Assembly (NCBI GenBank): GCA_965207165.1
Contig: OZ242265.1
Location: 2,728,001-2,792,000 of the forward strand
DNA: 64,000 nucleotides
Direction of reading: 5' to 3'
Source: JAAXHV01 sp965207165
GTDB taxonomy: Bacteria > Pseudomonadota > Gammaproteobacteria > Eutrophobiales > Eutrophobiaceae
Made by a program: the position numbers and the translations under genes. This document shows, in pieces, positions 16,850 to 25,289 of the stretch. The first letter of the stretch is position 1. Each line of letters opens with the position of its first letter. The notes beneath the pieces are model-generated. The model was not told the origin of the DNA and did no database searches. It saw only the letters and a program-made list of their open reading frames with translations.

Positions 16850-17605
16850 CTACAGGTTCTTTCGATAGAGGTCGAACAGACCCCCTGACAGCAGAACGGT
16901 CAGGTACAACAGGGTCTGGAGCGATATTGCCAGTATTTCGGAAGATTCAACACCGTAGACCAGCCAGTCGCTCCGGGTAAACGCGTGCAGATCGGGCAAC
17001 AACAAAGCGAGCGCAGTCACCAGGTAGTGCATGAATTCCCAACTGGCAGCGCCGGATGCCGGAACCGGGGCGGCGGACAACAGGGTTATCCCCTCCATGC
17101 TCCGTGACAGCAGGTAAAATGCCATGACCGCCAGGAAAGACTGGGGCAGGCCGGAAAATGTAAGCAGGCAAACCAGGCTGAGTGCGGCCATAAGAACCTG
17201 CTCACAACACAACGAGAAACACCAGCCGATAACCGGGCCGGCAGGCGCGTACAGGAACAGCGGAATGCCGGCCATAACGGATATCAGAAATGACAACCCC
17301 GCAAAGCCGAATAATTTACCTGCCAGGTACCGGTACCTGGGCATTGGCAGGGACAAGATAATTTCCAGGCCCTTGTCGTTGATTTCTCTCAATACCGCGC
17401 TGATAACAAAAACGCAGGTGACGGCGATCGCGAAAACCCGCAAAATTGAGGATGAAATTGCTGCCTGTACCTGGCTGGTTTCCGTGATGCTCAACTCACC
17501 GATAAATTCAGCCAGACCGAACATTGCGATCACGGCAATTGCCGTCAGGCTCAACAAGCGGTTGCGCAAGGCTTCAAGCAAGGTATAGCGCGCGATGGTC
17601 AGCAT
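16850..17605 (-). CDS. ABC-2 type transporter permease of the pilus locus
   Basis: A 251-residue integral membrane protein with about six hydrophobic helices. It starts MLTIARYTLLEALRNRLL, the usual cytoplasmic entry helix of GldF/ABC-2 permeases, and the conserved DKGLEIILSLPMPRYRYLAGKL follows the second helix. It presumably pairs with the ATPase encoded three genes downstream, the two being separated by a hypothetical gene and a prepilin gene. This interleaving of ABC and pilin genes argues for a shared function. Confidence 0.85.
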   Translation of the reverse strand: MLTIARYTLLEALRNRLLSLTAIAVIAMFGLAEFIGELSITETSQVQAAISSSILRVFAIAVTCVFVISAVLREINDKGLEIILSLPMPRYRYLAGKLFGFAGLSFLISVMAGIPLFLYAPAGPVIGWCFSLCCEQVLMAALSLVCLLTFSGLPQSFLAVMAFYLLSRSMEGITLLSAAPVPASGAASWEFMHYLVTALALLLPDLHAFTRSDWLVYGVESSEILAISLQTLLYLTVLLSGGLFDLYRKNL

Positions 17606-17622
17606 GTGTCCCGGTCCTTTGT

Positions 17623-18369
17623 TTATGGCAACCGGCCTGCCGCGACCAACCTGTTAAACAGGCGCGGCCGGGACAGCCACACTACGATGTCGTCAAACGC
17701 CGCGCTGCTCCCGGTTCCCGCCAAATCTCCGCCCTGGTATAAAGGCTCACCGTCGGGGCAACCGGTCCCCCCTCCAGTATCATGGCCACCGGCATTTCCA
17801 CAGGGCGCGCCCTCAAAAGTGGAATTCTCTCCATCCTGCGTCAGGTTTGAACCGGTGGAATAAATAACGGCTACCGGGGTTTCCGTCGGTGCGGTCAACA
17901 GCATTCCCTCGCTGTTTATCACGGTCAGGTTCTCCGCCAAAGCCGTTTTCATGGTAAACAATTCTCCCGAATTGCTGAAATTACGATCAACCCGGTAACG
18001 CCAATAGCCGTTGAACGGGTCTGTGCTTGCGTTTCTCGGTATCCCCCACGGGTCCACTTCACTCACGCCCAGGGTGCGCCATGGCAGGTATCCCTCTGCC
18101 GCGGGATCGCTGTTGCAGGCGGCATCTTCAAGACCATACCTGTCATCATCCGGATCACGGGCCGTTGCCGGACAGGGCAGGTAACCGTTGATCATGGCGA
18201 AACCCAGCAGCGCTTCCTTGATCCTTTCCAGTTCAACACTGGCCTCGGCGCGCTGCTTTGTGCCCAGTAACGAACCGAGGGGATTGAGCATTCCCCCGAG
18301 CACCAGCGCGAGTATCGTCAGCGCAATCGCAAGCTCAAGCAAAGAGAACCCTGTTTGTCTGTTCAGCAT
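17623..18369 (-). CDS. Pseudopilin-like protein with class III signal
   Basis: This 248-residue protein begins MLNRQTGFSLLELAIALTILALVLGG: a seven-residue leader, cleavage after Gly and Glu at +5, then the conserved hydrophobic helix. The globular part contains LPCPATARDPDDDRYG, reminiscent of the LPCPDRNNDGRPE stretch in the large protein encoded upstream, so the two may be related minor pseudopilins. Positions of Cys (LPCPA, AACNSD, APCGN, TGCPD) suggest disulfides. Confidence 0.85.
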   Translation of the reverse strand: MLNRQTGFSLLELAIALTILALVLGGMLNPLGSLLGTKQRAEASVELERIKEALLGFAMINGYLPCPATARDPDDDRYGLEDAACNSDPAAEGYLPWRTLGVSEVDPWGIPRNASTDPFNGYWRYRVDRNFSNSGELFTMKTALAENLTVINSEGMLLTAPTETPVAVIYSTGSNLTQDGENSTFEGAPCGNAGGHDTGGGTGCPDGEPLYQGGDLAGTGSSAAFDDIVVWLSRPRLFNRLVAAGRLP

Positions 18370-18401
18370 GGTTTACAAACAAATCCACAGACAGTTACCG
18401 C

Positions 18402-20267
18402 TCAGGGTGCCACAACCGAAAGTTGATCATTGAAAATTGCGGAGGTTTCATCCACCGTGAAGATATCGTCGCCGGACAATGTTGCGTTCTCTCCTTCGTA
18501 GTAATCGGTAATGGCGCCTGTCGAACGATCCTGGGTTGCCAAAGCCATACCGGCACTGGCCACCAGCGCTTCCCTGTCATCGGCACGGCCTTGTATGACC
18601 AGGCAACCAGCACCGGCCGTGCACATGCCGCTGCCACCAGGGGTGAAACCGGCGCCGTACGCTACGTAGAGAAGGTGGTGCCACCTGTTTTTTATAAACC
18701 AGGCCGGGAGTTCCCCCCGGTCCTCGGACAGGAAATAATCCAGGCTGCCCGTGCGGATGGATCCGGGGGCGCCTCCGGGAAGCACGGTCAATCCAATCCT
18801 CGTCACGACACTCTCATCACGTAAATCTTCGATGACTACAAGGGGCCTGCTGATCAGATAAGCATCACCTGCGTCAAAGTCGTTACCATGTCCTCCATCG
18901 AGCGTACCGATTGTGAGTGAATGGCGCCCGGTTGCGGTAACCATCCCTGCCGAACCGTCGGTCGTGTTGAACAGCGTGTCCCCGGGAACAACGTCAAGCC
19001 GGATAAAATCCATGCCGGCATCGTCCAGGGAGAGGCCGGTTGATCCGGGCCCGGCTGTGCCGTTGATCCCGCTGCCGTGGTACGGCAGGACTGCGCTGCC
19101 CGGTGCGCCGTCACAACCGGCGCCATACCCCCGGCATACGACCCGCTGCCGCATCCCTCCGGCCGACCGGACAACCATGTTCCCCTGGTAACGCAGGTTG
19201 AACCGGTAACGGCGCCGGTTTACATAGGCGTAGTAGACGTGATACTCATCGCCCGTCCGGAAGGAATTATCCTTGCCGCCGTGCAGCGCAGCCCTTATGT
19301 GTGCAGCACCGACCCCGGTAATCAGACCGTATGAGCCGTCCGTTACGTTTTCCACGACATCGCCGGCGCGCACACCTGCCGCGCTGAAATCGCGGCCCGG
19401 ATCCTGCAACCTGTCAGTGTCGGGGGCGCCGGTAATACCAGTCAGTTCCCGTGTTGCCGTGCGGATGCGATAGTGATCGGATTCAGCCAGAGCGGGGGAT
19501 GCAGCCAACAACTGCGTGACAACCAGGGTAGTGGGATTAACAACATGGGTAACCACCGCGAAGTACGGTTCTTCAACCAGGTCCCCGGGTTTTATTCCGG
19601 CTGAAATGAAGTCCCCGGCGTTGTCTACCAGCACGCCGGCAGTCGTTCCGGGGCTTGCGCTGCCTTCCAGGACAGGTACCGGAGCGCTCGTGCCCGTACA
19701 ATCCACCACTTGCGCGTTGAGCCAGATGCAATGCCCGTTCTCATCGGACACGCTGAGCGTGCCTGTGGCTGCCGATGACTGGAGCAACCGTGTGACGGAC
19801 GCGGCATACCCGGGTGATGTCCCCGGGGTTACCCCGGTGATAACGCGACTTGCCGGCACGGGAACGTTCCACTCCACGCCAAAACCGGTCGGGAAGCGCT
19901 TGCCGGGTTCGTGTACCGGCAACAGTCCTTTCCTGGTATTTTTCCTGCCGTTGTAACGGGGCAGCCGGTAAATATCGTCTTCACTGAACCTATTCTGCCG
20001 GCCGTAACCCAGGCCGGATACGGTAAGTACTGTCGGGCTGTCAATATTCACGACGCGGCCGACGGAACCATCGCCGAGGTTCACCAGCAGGTCACCCCTG
20101 ACAATCCCTCCGGCAACGAAGTCCGCGTGCGGGTCCGCCAGTTTCCGGCCCAGGCTGCCAGGTCCTGCAACACCGGTATTGCTGCGCAGTCGATAGCGTT
20201 CGCCAAAATCGAAGTCGTTCTCCAACCCGCCGGTGAGGCTTCCTGCCGTCAACGCCGTAGCGGTCAC
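18402..20267 (-). CDS. C-terminal part of a split repeat protein of the pilus locus
   Basis: The 621-residue frame starts at a GTG with no ribosome-binding site, inside a repeat unit that is completed by the end of the preceding frame. It carries further copies of an approximately 65-residue repeat (DF...G+.PGD.V.N.TDGS.G.+T......L.GG..NDF..GD.Y), for example PGDTLFNTTDGSAGMV and GGHGNDFDAGDAYLI. The final part (VVIEDLRDESVVTRIGLTVLPG to the end) differs and contains two Cys (CTAGAGC). Together with the upstream ORF it would make one protein of about 1,000 residues, probably a large minor pseudopilin or tip adhesin. As it stands the gene is disrupted, or it needs frameshifting. Confidence 0.75.
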   Translation of the reverse strand: MTATALTAGSLTGGLENDFDFGERYRLRSNTGVAGPGSLGRKLADPHADFVAGGIVRGDLLVNLGDGSVGRVVNIDSPTVLTVSGLGYGRQNRFSEDDIYRLPRYNGRKNTRKGLLPVHEPGKRFPTGFGVEWNVPVPASRVITGVTPGTSPGYAASVTRLLQSSAATGTLSVSDENGHCIWLNAQVVDCTGTSAPVPVLEGSASPGTTAGVLVDNAGDFISAGIKPGDLVEEPYFAVVTHVVNPTTLVVTQLLAASPALAESDHYRIRTATRELTGITGAPDTDRLQDPGRDFSAAGVRAGDVVENVTDGSYGLITGVGAAHIRAALHGGKDNSFRTGDEYHVYYAYVNRRRYRFNLRYQGNMVVRSAGGMRQRVVCRGYGAGCDGAPGSAVLPYHGSGINGTAGPGSTGLSLDDAGMDFIRLDVVPGDTLFNTTDGSAGMVTATGRHSLTIGTLDGGHGNDFDAGDAYLISRPLVVIEDLRDESVVTRIGLTVLPGGAPGSIRTGSLDYFLSEDRGELPAWFIKNRWHHLLYVAYGAGFTPGGSGMCTAGAGCLVIQGRADDREALVASAGMALATQDRSTGAITDYYEGENATLSGDDIFTVDETSAIFNDQLSVVAP

Positions 20268-20296
20268 AGTTGTGATTGCTCCGCTTGAACCGTCAC

Positions 20297-21400
20297 TCAG
20301 GTTCTCAACCAGGTCTCCGGAATAACGCCAAGCTTCACGAAGTCCTTGTTGGTGTCGTTCAGGGTAAAGCCGCTGCTGCCGGCAGCGGCGGCACCGGACA
20401 TGGTATGAACCAGCGCGCGCCGTTCGATAAAATAAATATCCCCTTTATCAAAATCATTTTCCCTGCCGGTTGCTTGCCCGGCCACGCCCAGTAACTTTTT
20501 ATTCACCGTTTTAACAATCGCTGTTGAGCCGTCTGTAACATTCCTGACGATGTCATACGGAACGACGCCCCAGGCAATGAAATCCTTGCGCGAGTCGGTG
20601 AGTGCGGCCGCGTTATTGCTGCCCGTATGCGTGCCGCGCAATACCCTGTCATCGGCATGCGGATCGGCAAACGGCGCGAGCCAGGGGTAAGCGGAATGTT
20701 CAGCCCTGTAGCGCGCCAGCGCTGCGCGTATTTCGTTGATCACCCGCAGTTCCACCACGGCCATCAGTTCCGCCCGGGTGATGACAGCCAACCGGTCATT
20801 TCCTGCAGCCGCTGAAAAAATGCCATCGGCGACGTAGGCATTGTCACCTTCCAGGTAATCAACAGGATTATTGCCCGGACGTGCATATTGATTACCAGCA
20901 GGAGGGCCCGGCGCCATGACTATCGCCACCACGTCCCCTGTTCCGTCAACATTGAGTTGTCCCGGCGTTTCACTGTTGATTACCGCCTGGTTGGTCCGGG
21001 TATTCCTGAAGTCAGGCGACAGGGCATACCACAACCGCTCGCCGCTGCTGTCCCGCGGGTCATCGAGTCCCAGTATTCTGAAAGGCAGGCGGCCCAGTGT
21101 GGTTCCGGTGCCTGATGCGCAATTGGATTCCGGCCGGCCGTCATTGTTGCGGTCGGGGCAGGGTAAAAATCCGGGCCCTTTTTCAGGGTTGGCGCGCAAT
21201 TCAGGATAATTCATCGCATAAAACAACAAGGCCTGTTTTGCCTGGTTTAATGCGAACCCGCTGTTGGCGCGCCGGACGTAAACTGCCGAATGCCTGTTCA
21301 GGTCCGACAGGAATACCCAGGTTGAACCGGTGATCAGCACCAGCATGAAAGCCAGCAACGCCGCGCCTTTCGAGGAACGGGAGCCCAACCCGCATTTCAT
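20297..21400 (-). CDS. N-terminal part of a split pseudopilin-like repeat protein
   Basis: The 367-residue frame begins MKCGLGSRSSKGAALLAFMLVLITG, a basic leader and hydrophobic helix similar to minor pseudopilins of the PilX/GspK kind. A pilus-exposed domain with GFLPCPDRNNDGRPESNC follows, and then the repeats begin. It ends abruptly as KLGVIPETWLRT, whereas reading one base back gives the expected PGDLVENLSDGSSGAIT. The disruption lies at about 20312-20320. Its ATG overlaps the stop of the MshK-like gene upstream, so expression as part of the operon is likely. Confidence 0.75.
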   Translation of the reverse strand: MKCGLGSRSSKGAALLAFMLVLITGSTWVFLSDLNRHSAVYVRRANSGFALNQAKQALLFYAMNYPELRANPEKGPGFLPCPDRNNDGRPESNCASGTGTTLGRLPFRILGLDDPRDSSGERLWYALSPDFRNTRTNQAVINSETPGQLNVDGTGDVVAIVMAPGPPAGNQYARPGNNPVDYLEGDNAYVADGIFSAAAGNDRLAVITRAELMAVVELRVINEIRAALARYRAEHSAYPWLAPFADPHADDRVLRGTHTGSNNAAALTDSRKDFIAWGVVPYDIVRNVTDGSTAIVKTVNKKLLGVAGQATGRENDFDKGDIYFIERRALVHTMSGAAAAGSSGFTLNDTNKDFVKLGVIPETWLRT

Positions 21401-21822
21401 GGAGCGTTTGCCTCCAGCTCCGTGACCGCGCCCGAATGCAGGTGATAGGACTGGCCGGGTTTCAACTGCACTGGTTTACCGTCCTTTCCATTGAGCCACA
21501 CCATCCCGGCCCTGTCTTTTGTATATATCAGGCCCTTGAGGGTGATCACCGGGGTATCGTTCCCCGCCCCTTCCTGCCGGCGCGCCAACCCGGTCTGAAT
21601 TTGCCGGGTGTCATGGCTTCCGTTCATTTCCGGATTCCCGGTTCCTGCAGGGTCCCGGTTTTCCTCTCTGAACCGCTGCAACTGCTGGCGTTCATCGCGG
21701 GTAGTGAATAACCGGCCAAATTCCTGTTCGCCGGCCGGGAAGCAAGTATCCGGCATGGACAGGATTGCGATAATCAGCCAGCTCCAGGTTGCTTCGGGTA
21801 ATTGACGACGAGTAAAGCTCAT
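21397..21822 (-). CDS. MshK-like periplasmic protein
   Basis: The 141-residue protein has an N-terminal hydrophobic stretch (about 13-30, possible signal), a Gln/Arg/Glu-rich linker and a C-terminal beta-rich domain (ITLKGLIYTKDRAGMVWLNGKDG..VQLKPGQSY) like the PilP/GspC-type homology region found in MshK. In the MSHA system this bridges the inner-membrane complex to the secretin. Four-base overlaps at both ends show tight coupling with its neighbours. Assignment is by domain pattern and position. Confidence 0.65.
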   Translation of the reverse strand: MSFTRRQLPEATWSWLIIAILSMPDTCFPAGEQEFGRLFTTRDERQQLQRFREENRDPAGTGNPEMNGSHDTRQIQTGLARRQEGAGNDTPVITLKGLIYTKDRAGMVWLNGKDGKPVQLKPGQSYHLHSGAVTELEANAP

Positions 21823-22487
21823 ACCTTAATCTCCATATCATCCTTCGGCTTGATGGAAAACCACTCCAGCAGGCAGCTTGCATTCACGTTGCCGGCGCCC
21901 GGATCATCCGTAAGCTGCACAAAATTGCGCGTTAATTCACAGCTTGAAACACTGTAAAGACCCCTGGCATGCTCATTCAGGAAGCGCAGTAATGTGAACA
22001 AATCTCCCTCATGCAACAACTGCATTTCCAGAGCCATCTCGCTGACAAATATGCTGTATCCGCCGGCAGGCGCCGGAAACTCCGGGTAGTATGATTTCTG
22101 CGCCCGTATCTCGTAACTCAGGGATGGTACGGAAAGCCTGTTGCCCGCCTCCTGCAGCACTTCAATCCAGTTCAGCCTGTGCTCCCTGCCCAGTATCCCG
22201 TTCTTGTACAGGTCCATGAACCTGGAGGAAAAATCCCTTATTACATCCTCCTGGCCGGCCAATGCATGGTAACGGCGGCTGAGTGAGTCCAATTTGTCAC
22301 TGTGGCGCAGGTAGCCCTGTTCCATCCTGCGCTCAAAGTACATGCTTCCAGCCAGTAACGAGGCGCTGAGCGCAGCGGCGCAGGTAAAAAACACCAGAGC
22401 ACCACGCAAATACTGCCAGTCAAGTCCGTATGCTTCACCGGTTTGCCTGCCATTATTGAAAATCGTCATGCCGTCCCTGAAATGCAA
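21819..22487 (-). CDS. PilO/MshJ-like inner-membrane protein
   Basis: The 222-residue protein has a short cytoplasmic N-terminus, one membrane helix (about 30-48), a coiled-coil-like stretch (QGYLRHSDKLDSLSRRYHALAG) and a ferredoxin-like domain, as in PilO/GspM/MshJ alignment-complex proteins. It follows the PilM/N-like gene, the expected order. A slightly shorter start at the ATG giving MTIFNNGRQ is possible. Confidence 0.7.
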   Translation of the reverse strand: MHFRDGMTIFNNGRQTGEAYGLDWQYLRGALVFFTCAAALSASLLAGSMYFERRMEQGYLRHSDKLDSLSRRYHALAGQEDVIRDFSSRFMDLYKNGILGREHRLNWIEVLQEAGNRLSVPSLSYEIRAQKSYYPEFPAPAGGYSIFVSEMALEMQLLHEGDLFTLLRFLNEHARGLYSVSSCELTRNFVQLTDDPGAGNVNASCLLEWFSIKPKDDMEIKV

Positions 22488-22508
22488 AAATTATTTCGCC
22501 GTGGAATG

Positions 22509-24107
22509 TTACAGGCCGCGTACCGCTACAACCCTGAGGATAAATTCAGCGCGCTGTTGCAGAGACTGGGTATTACCCTGTAAAGCCGCACCGGAACTGA
22601 TGTCCAGGGGCAGGGAAACTATCCTGACATCACGCACGTTTTTCCGCTCACGCAGGCCTTCGGCAAGCCTTCTCACCGTAGCCATGGCCTCCCTGAAGTT
22701 GCCGTTGAATGGTTCGATCCGTCCTTCCAGCAAGGCCACATGGTAAACCGCCGGGGCGGAACCGGCGCCGGTAACATCCATAGCCACCCGTAAATCCGTA
22801 CGAACCGGGGTATTGTTGAGCACCGTCTCCGGATCATCAGCGGCTGCCCATGCCAGGTTGATCAACTGTACGGAAGGAAACCGGTCGAGGCTGTCGCTGA
22901 GCAGGCGCACCACGTCCAGGGGAGTTGATTTGTATTGCGTCAGACTATCTGCAATCCGGACTGCCGTTTTCAGGTCAGACGGTTCAACAGGTGTTTCCGG
23001 CAGACGTACCCTGGCCAGTTCATACTTTTCCGCCAATGTTTGCGACTTCTTCTGCGCGGCATCACCTTGTCGTTTAACGGCCATGCCGCCGAGGAAATTC
23101 GGCCCGCTCCAGCCGGCGCTTCCAAGTAACAGCACAATTCCTGCAACGGCTACCGCGTTACGCAATCGCCGCATGAAAAAATAACGCCTTTCAGCGGGTT
23201 GTGCGTAACAGTTCCCCGGCCTGAGCGCCAGGAACCGCTGCAGGATATACCTGTCACTGCAAGGAGTTGAGACCGTTGTGCCAGAGCCCGATTTCCCCAG
23301 CAGTTCATTCAGGTCGCAGAAATGGCAGCTTACGAATTCCTGGTGTGAATACGCAGATTTCAACTCCTGCACCAACTTGCCCGCCAGCAGGAAGTGGACG
23401 TGTAACGGCTGTTCGGAACTGAACGGCCGCTGGCTGTTCAGGTAGCGCTGGATTTTGCCCACTTCATCACGAATAAAACGCGGGCAGCAAACAGGTTCAT
23501 CCCGGGGTATCTGCACCAGGCGGCTGAGACGAAACTCTCCATTCTCGAAAAAAGTCTGGCGTAATCCGCTGATGCTTTGCAGGCTGACCAGCAACCGGCG
23601 TCCGTCACTGCGGCCGGCAATCGCGGCCAGCAGTTGTTCCGAAAAAATCGGTAATGAGCAGATGCCGGCTAGCGGCGCCTTGGCTTGTTCCAACACGGCA
23701 AGCCACTGCCTGGGCACGGCCGGGTTGGTCAGTGCGCTTATCAACACACGATCATTTCTGCGCGTTCCGGTTTCCCTGCCCGTCACCTTGCAAAACCAGT
23801 ATGGCGTATCCTTGAAATGGCGTACGACTTTGCGCCTTAGCAACGCCTGCCGGTCGCGCCCGGATACGTGTGGGACAGTGTCCTGGCGATACTCCTCATC
23901 AAACAGGTCCACCAGTACATGGACTGGTATATCAGGCGTTTCATCGAGGTAGCGACGGAAACGCCGGCGCCCCGCATCGTCTGCTTCAAACAGGAGGGCG
24001 TCGCTGAGATCGTTATCTTCCCAATGGAATACGGCAGCCTGGCGCATACCGATGAATAACGCCCTGCGCGCGCCCGGGTTAAATCCGTAATCCGGTAATG
24101 AGATCAT
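22509..24107 (-). CDS. PilM/PilN-like fusion protein of the pilus locus
   Basis: About 532 residues. The N-terminal ~300 residues look like a divergent actin-like PilM/GspL cytoplasmic domain, followed by a membrane helix (about residues 315-335, NAVAVAGIVLLLGSAGW) and a periplasmic PilN-like domain. This single-protein layout resembles GspL or MshI rather than separate PilM and PilN. I use the ATG giving MISLPDYGFNPG. The longer frame starts at a TTG. It overlaps the end of the platform-protein gene by 29 bases. Confidence 0.65.
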   Translation of the reverse strand: MISLPDYGFNPGARRALFIGMRQAAVFHWEDNDLSDALLFEADDAGRRRFRRYLDETPDIPVHVLVDLFDEEYRQDTVPHVSGRDRQALLRRKVVRHFKDTPYWFCKVTGRETGTRRNDRVLISALTNPAVPRQWLAVLEQAKAPLAGICSLPIFSEQLLAAIAGRSDGRRLLVSLQSISGLRQTFFENGEFRLSRLVQIPRDEPVCCPRFIRDEVGKIQRYLNSQRPFSSEQPLHVHFLLAGKLVQELKSAYSHQEFVSCHFCDLNELLGKSGSGTTVSTPCSDRYILQRFLALRPGNCYAQPAERRYFFMRRLRNAVAVAGIVLLLGSAGWSGPNFLGGMAVKRQGDAAQKKSQTLAEKYELARVRLPETPVEPSDLKTAVRIADSLTQYKSTPLDVVRLLSDSLDRFPSVQLINLAWAAADDPETVLNNTPVRTDLRVAMDVTGAGSAPAVYHVALLEGRIEPFNGNFREAMATVRRLAEGLRERKNVRDVRIVSLPLDISSGAALQGNTQSLQQRAEFILRVVAVRGL

Positions 24108-25284
24108 AGACAGGTCCCAGAACGGCAATCATGACCCAGCCTATAATGGCCCCCAGTAACAACGTCATGACCGGTTCTATCATTGATTGCAGCCTGCTTA
24201 TCCCCTCACGTACGTCGCGAGTGTAAAAATAGGCAACGTTTTCAAGGGAGAGCGCGAGTGCGCCTGTTGTTTCTCCCACCCGGATCATGCGCAGTATCAG
24301 GGGTGGGAACAGGCCGCTCGCCGCGAAGCTGTCTCCCAGACTTTTCCCGTCCGCCACGGCCCTGCCGACGCGGTTCATCGCCCTCGCGATGGCGAGATTG
24401 CCGGCGCTGCGTTCACCGGCGCTTATGCAATCGATCACCGTTATGCCCGAGGAATACATCATGGAAAAGAGACCGGCAAGCCGGGCAAGGATCAGTTTTT
24501 CCAGCATCGGGCCGAACACAGGCACAGATAATTTCATGCGGTCGAAAGCGAACCTGAATCCGGCACTGGTTTTGCCGCCTGTTACCACACAGGCAACAAC
24601 CAGCAATGGAATGAGCAGGACTGCATACCAGTATTCGGTAAATCCTTTCGATACCATGATCAACAACACGGTGTGGGCCGGTAGTTCCGAACCCGTGGTC
24701 CTGACAAATGCCAGCAGTTCCGGTACCAGGTAGATCATCAGAAAACATACCACCCCGATAATGACTGTACCGGTAAAAAGCGGATACATAATCAGCTTCC
24801 TGGCCATGGCTGCCTGTTCATCCTGCCATTTAAGGTTTGATCCAAGCCTGTCCAGTATGCTGTCCAGTTCACCTGACAACTCGCCGGCCCGGATCAGGTT
24901 GATGAATACGCCGCTGAACACATCGGGGAACTCGCACAGGGCTTCAGACAAGGTCTTGCCTCCCTCAATCGAATCATGCAATGAGGCTGCGACCTCGCTC
25001 ATCCGCCCGTTGTCTGAACTGTCGCGCAGGTCCTGCAGACCTTCCAGGACAGGCACCCCTGCGTGCAAGGTCTGTTGCAGGTGGAAACAGAATATAATCA
25101 GGTCGCGCCTTCTCACGCGCGCTAACGTCAGGTTAATGCCTGCTGAGCGGACTGTTTTGCAACTGATCAACTCCAGCCCTGTTTTGCGCAGGCGTAGTTC
25201 CAGATCCGCTTCATTGGATGCGCTTGTTTTTCCTTTTTTTATGCCTCCCCCGGCATCGACCCCCTTGTAGCTGAATAATTCCAT
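24079..25284 (-). CDS. Type II secretion/type IV pilus platform protein (GspF/PilC/MshG family)
   Basis: About 401 residues with the two T2SSF repeats: FCFHLQQTLHAGVPVLEGLQDL and LARLAGLFSMMYSSGITVIDCIS, each followed by hydrophobic helices. The C-terminal SMIEPVMTLLLGAIIGWVMIAVLGPVYDL is diagnostic. It is the inner-membrane platform that couples the ATPase to pilin extraction. The ATG chosen has a GGAG ribosome-binding site; the ORF start five codons earlier overlaps the ATPase gene. Confidence 0.93.
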   Translation of the reverse strand: MELFSYKGVDAGGGIKKGKTSASNEADLELRLRKTGLELISCKTVRSAGINLTLARVRRRDLIIFCFHLQQTLHAGVPVLEGLQDLRDSSDNGRMSEVAASLHDSIEGGKTLSEALCEFPDVFSGVFINLIRAGELSGELDSILDRLGSNLKWQDEQAAMARKLIMYPLFTGTVIIGVVCFLMIYLVPELLAFVRTTGSELPAHTVLLIMVSKGFTEYWYAVLLIPLLVVACVVTGGKTSAGFRFAFDRMKLSVPVFGPMLEKLILARLAGLFSMMYSSGITVIDCISAGERSAGNLAIARAMNRVGRAVADGKSLGDSFAASGLFPPLILRMIRVGETTGALALSLENVAYFYTRDVREGISRLQSMIEPVMTLLLGAIIGWVMIAVLGPVYDLITGLRI

Positions 25285-25289
25285 TACTG

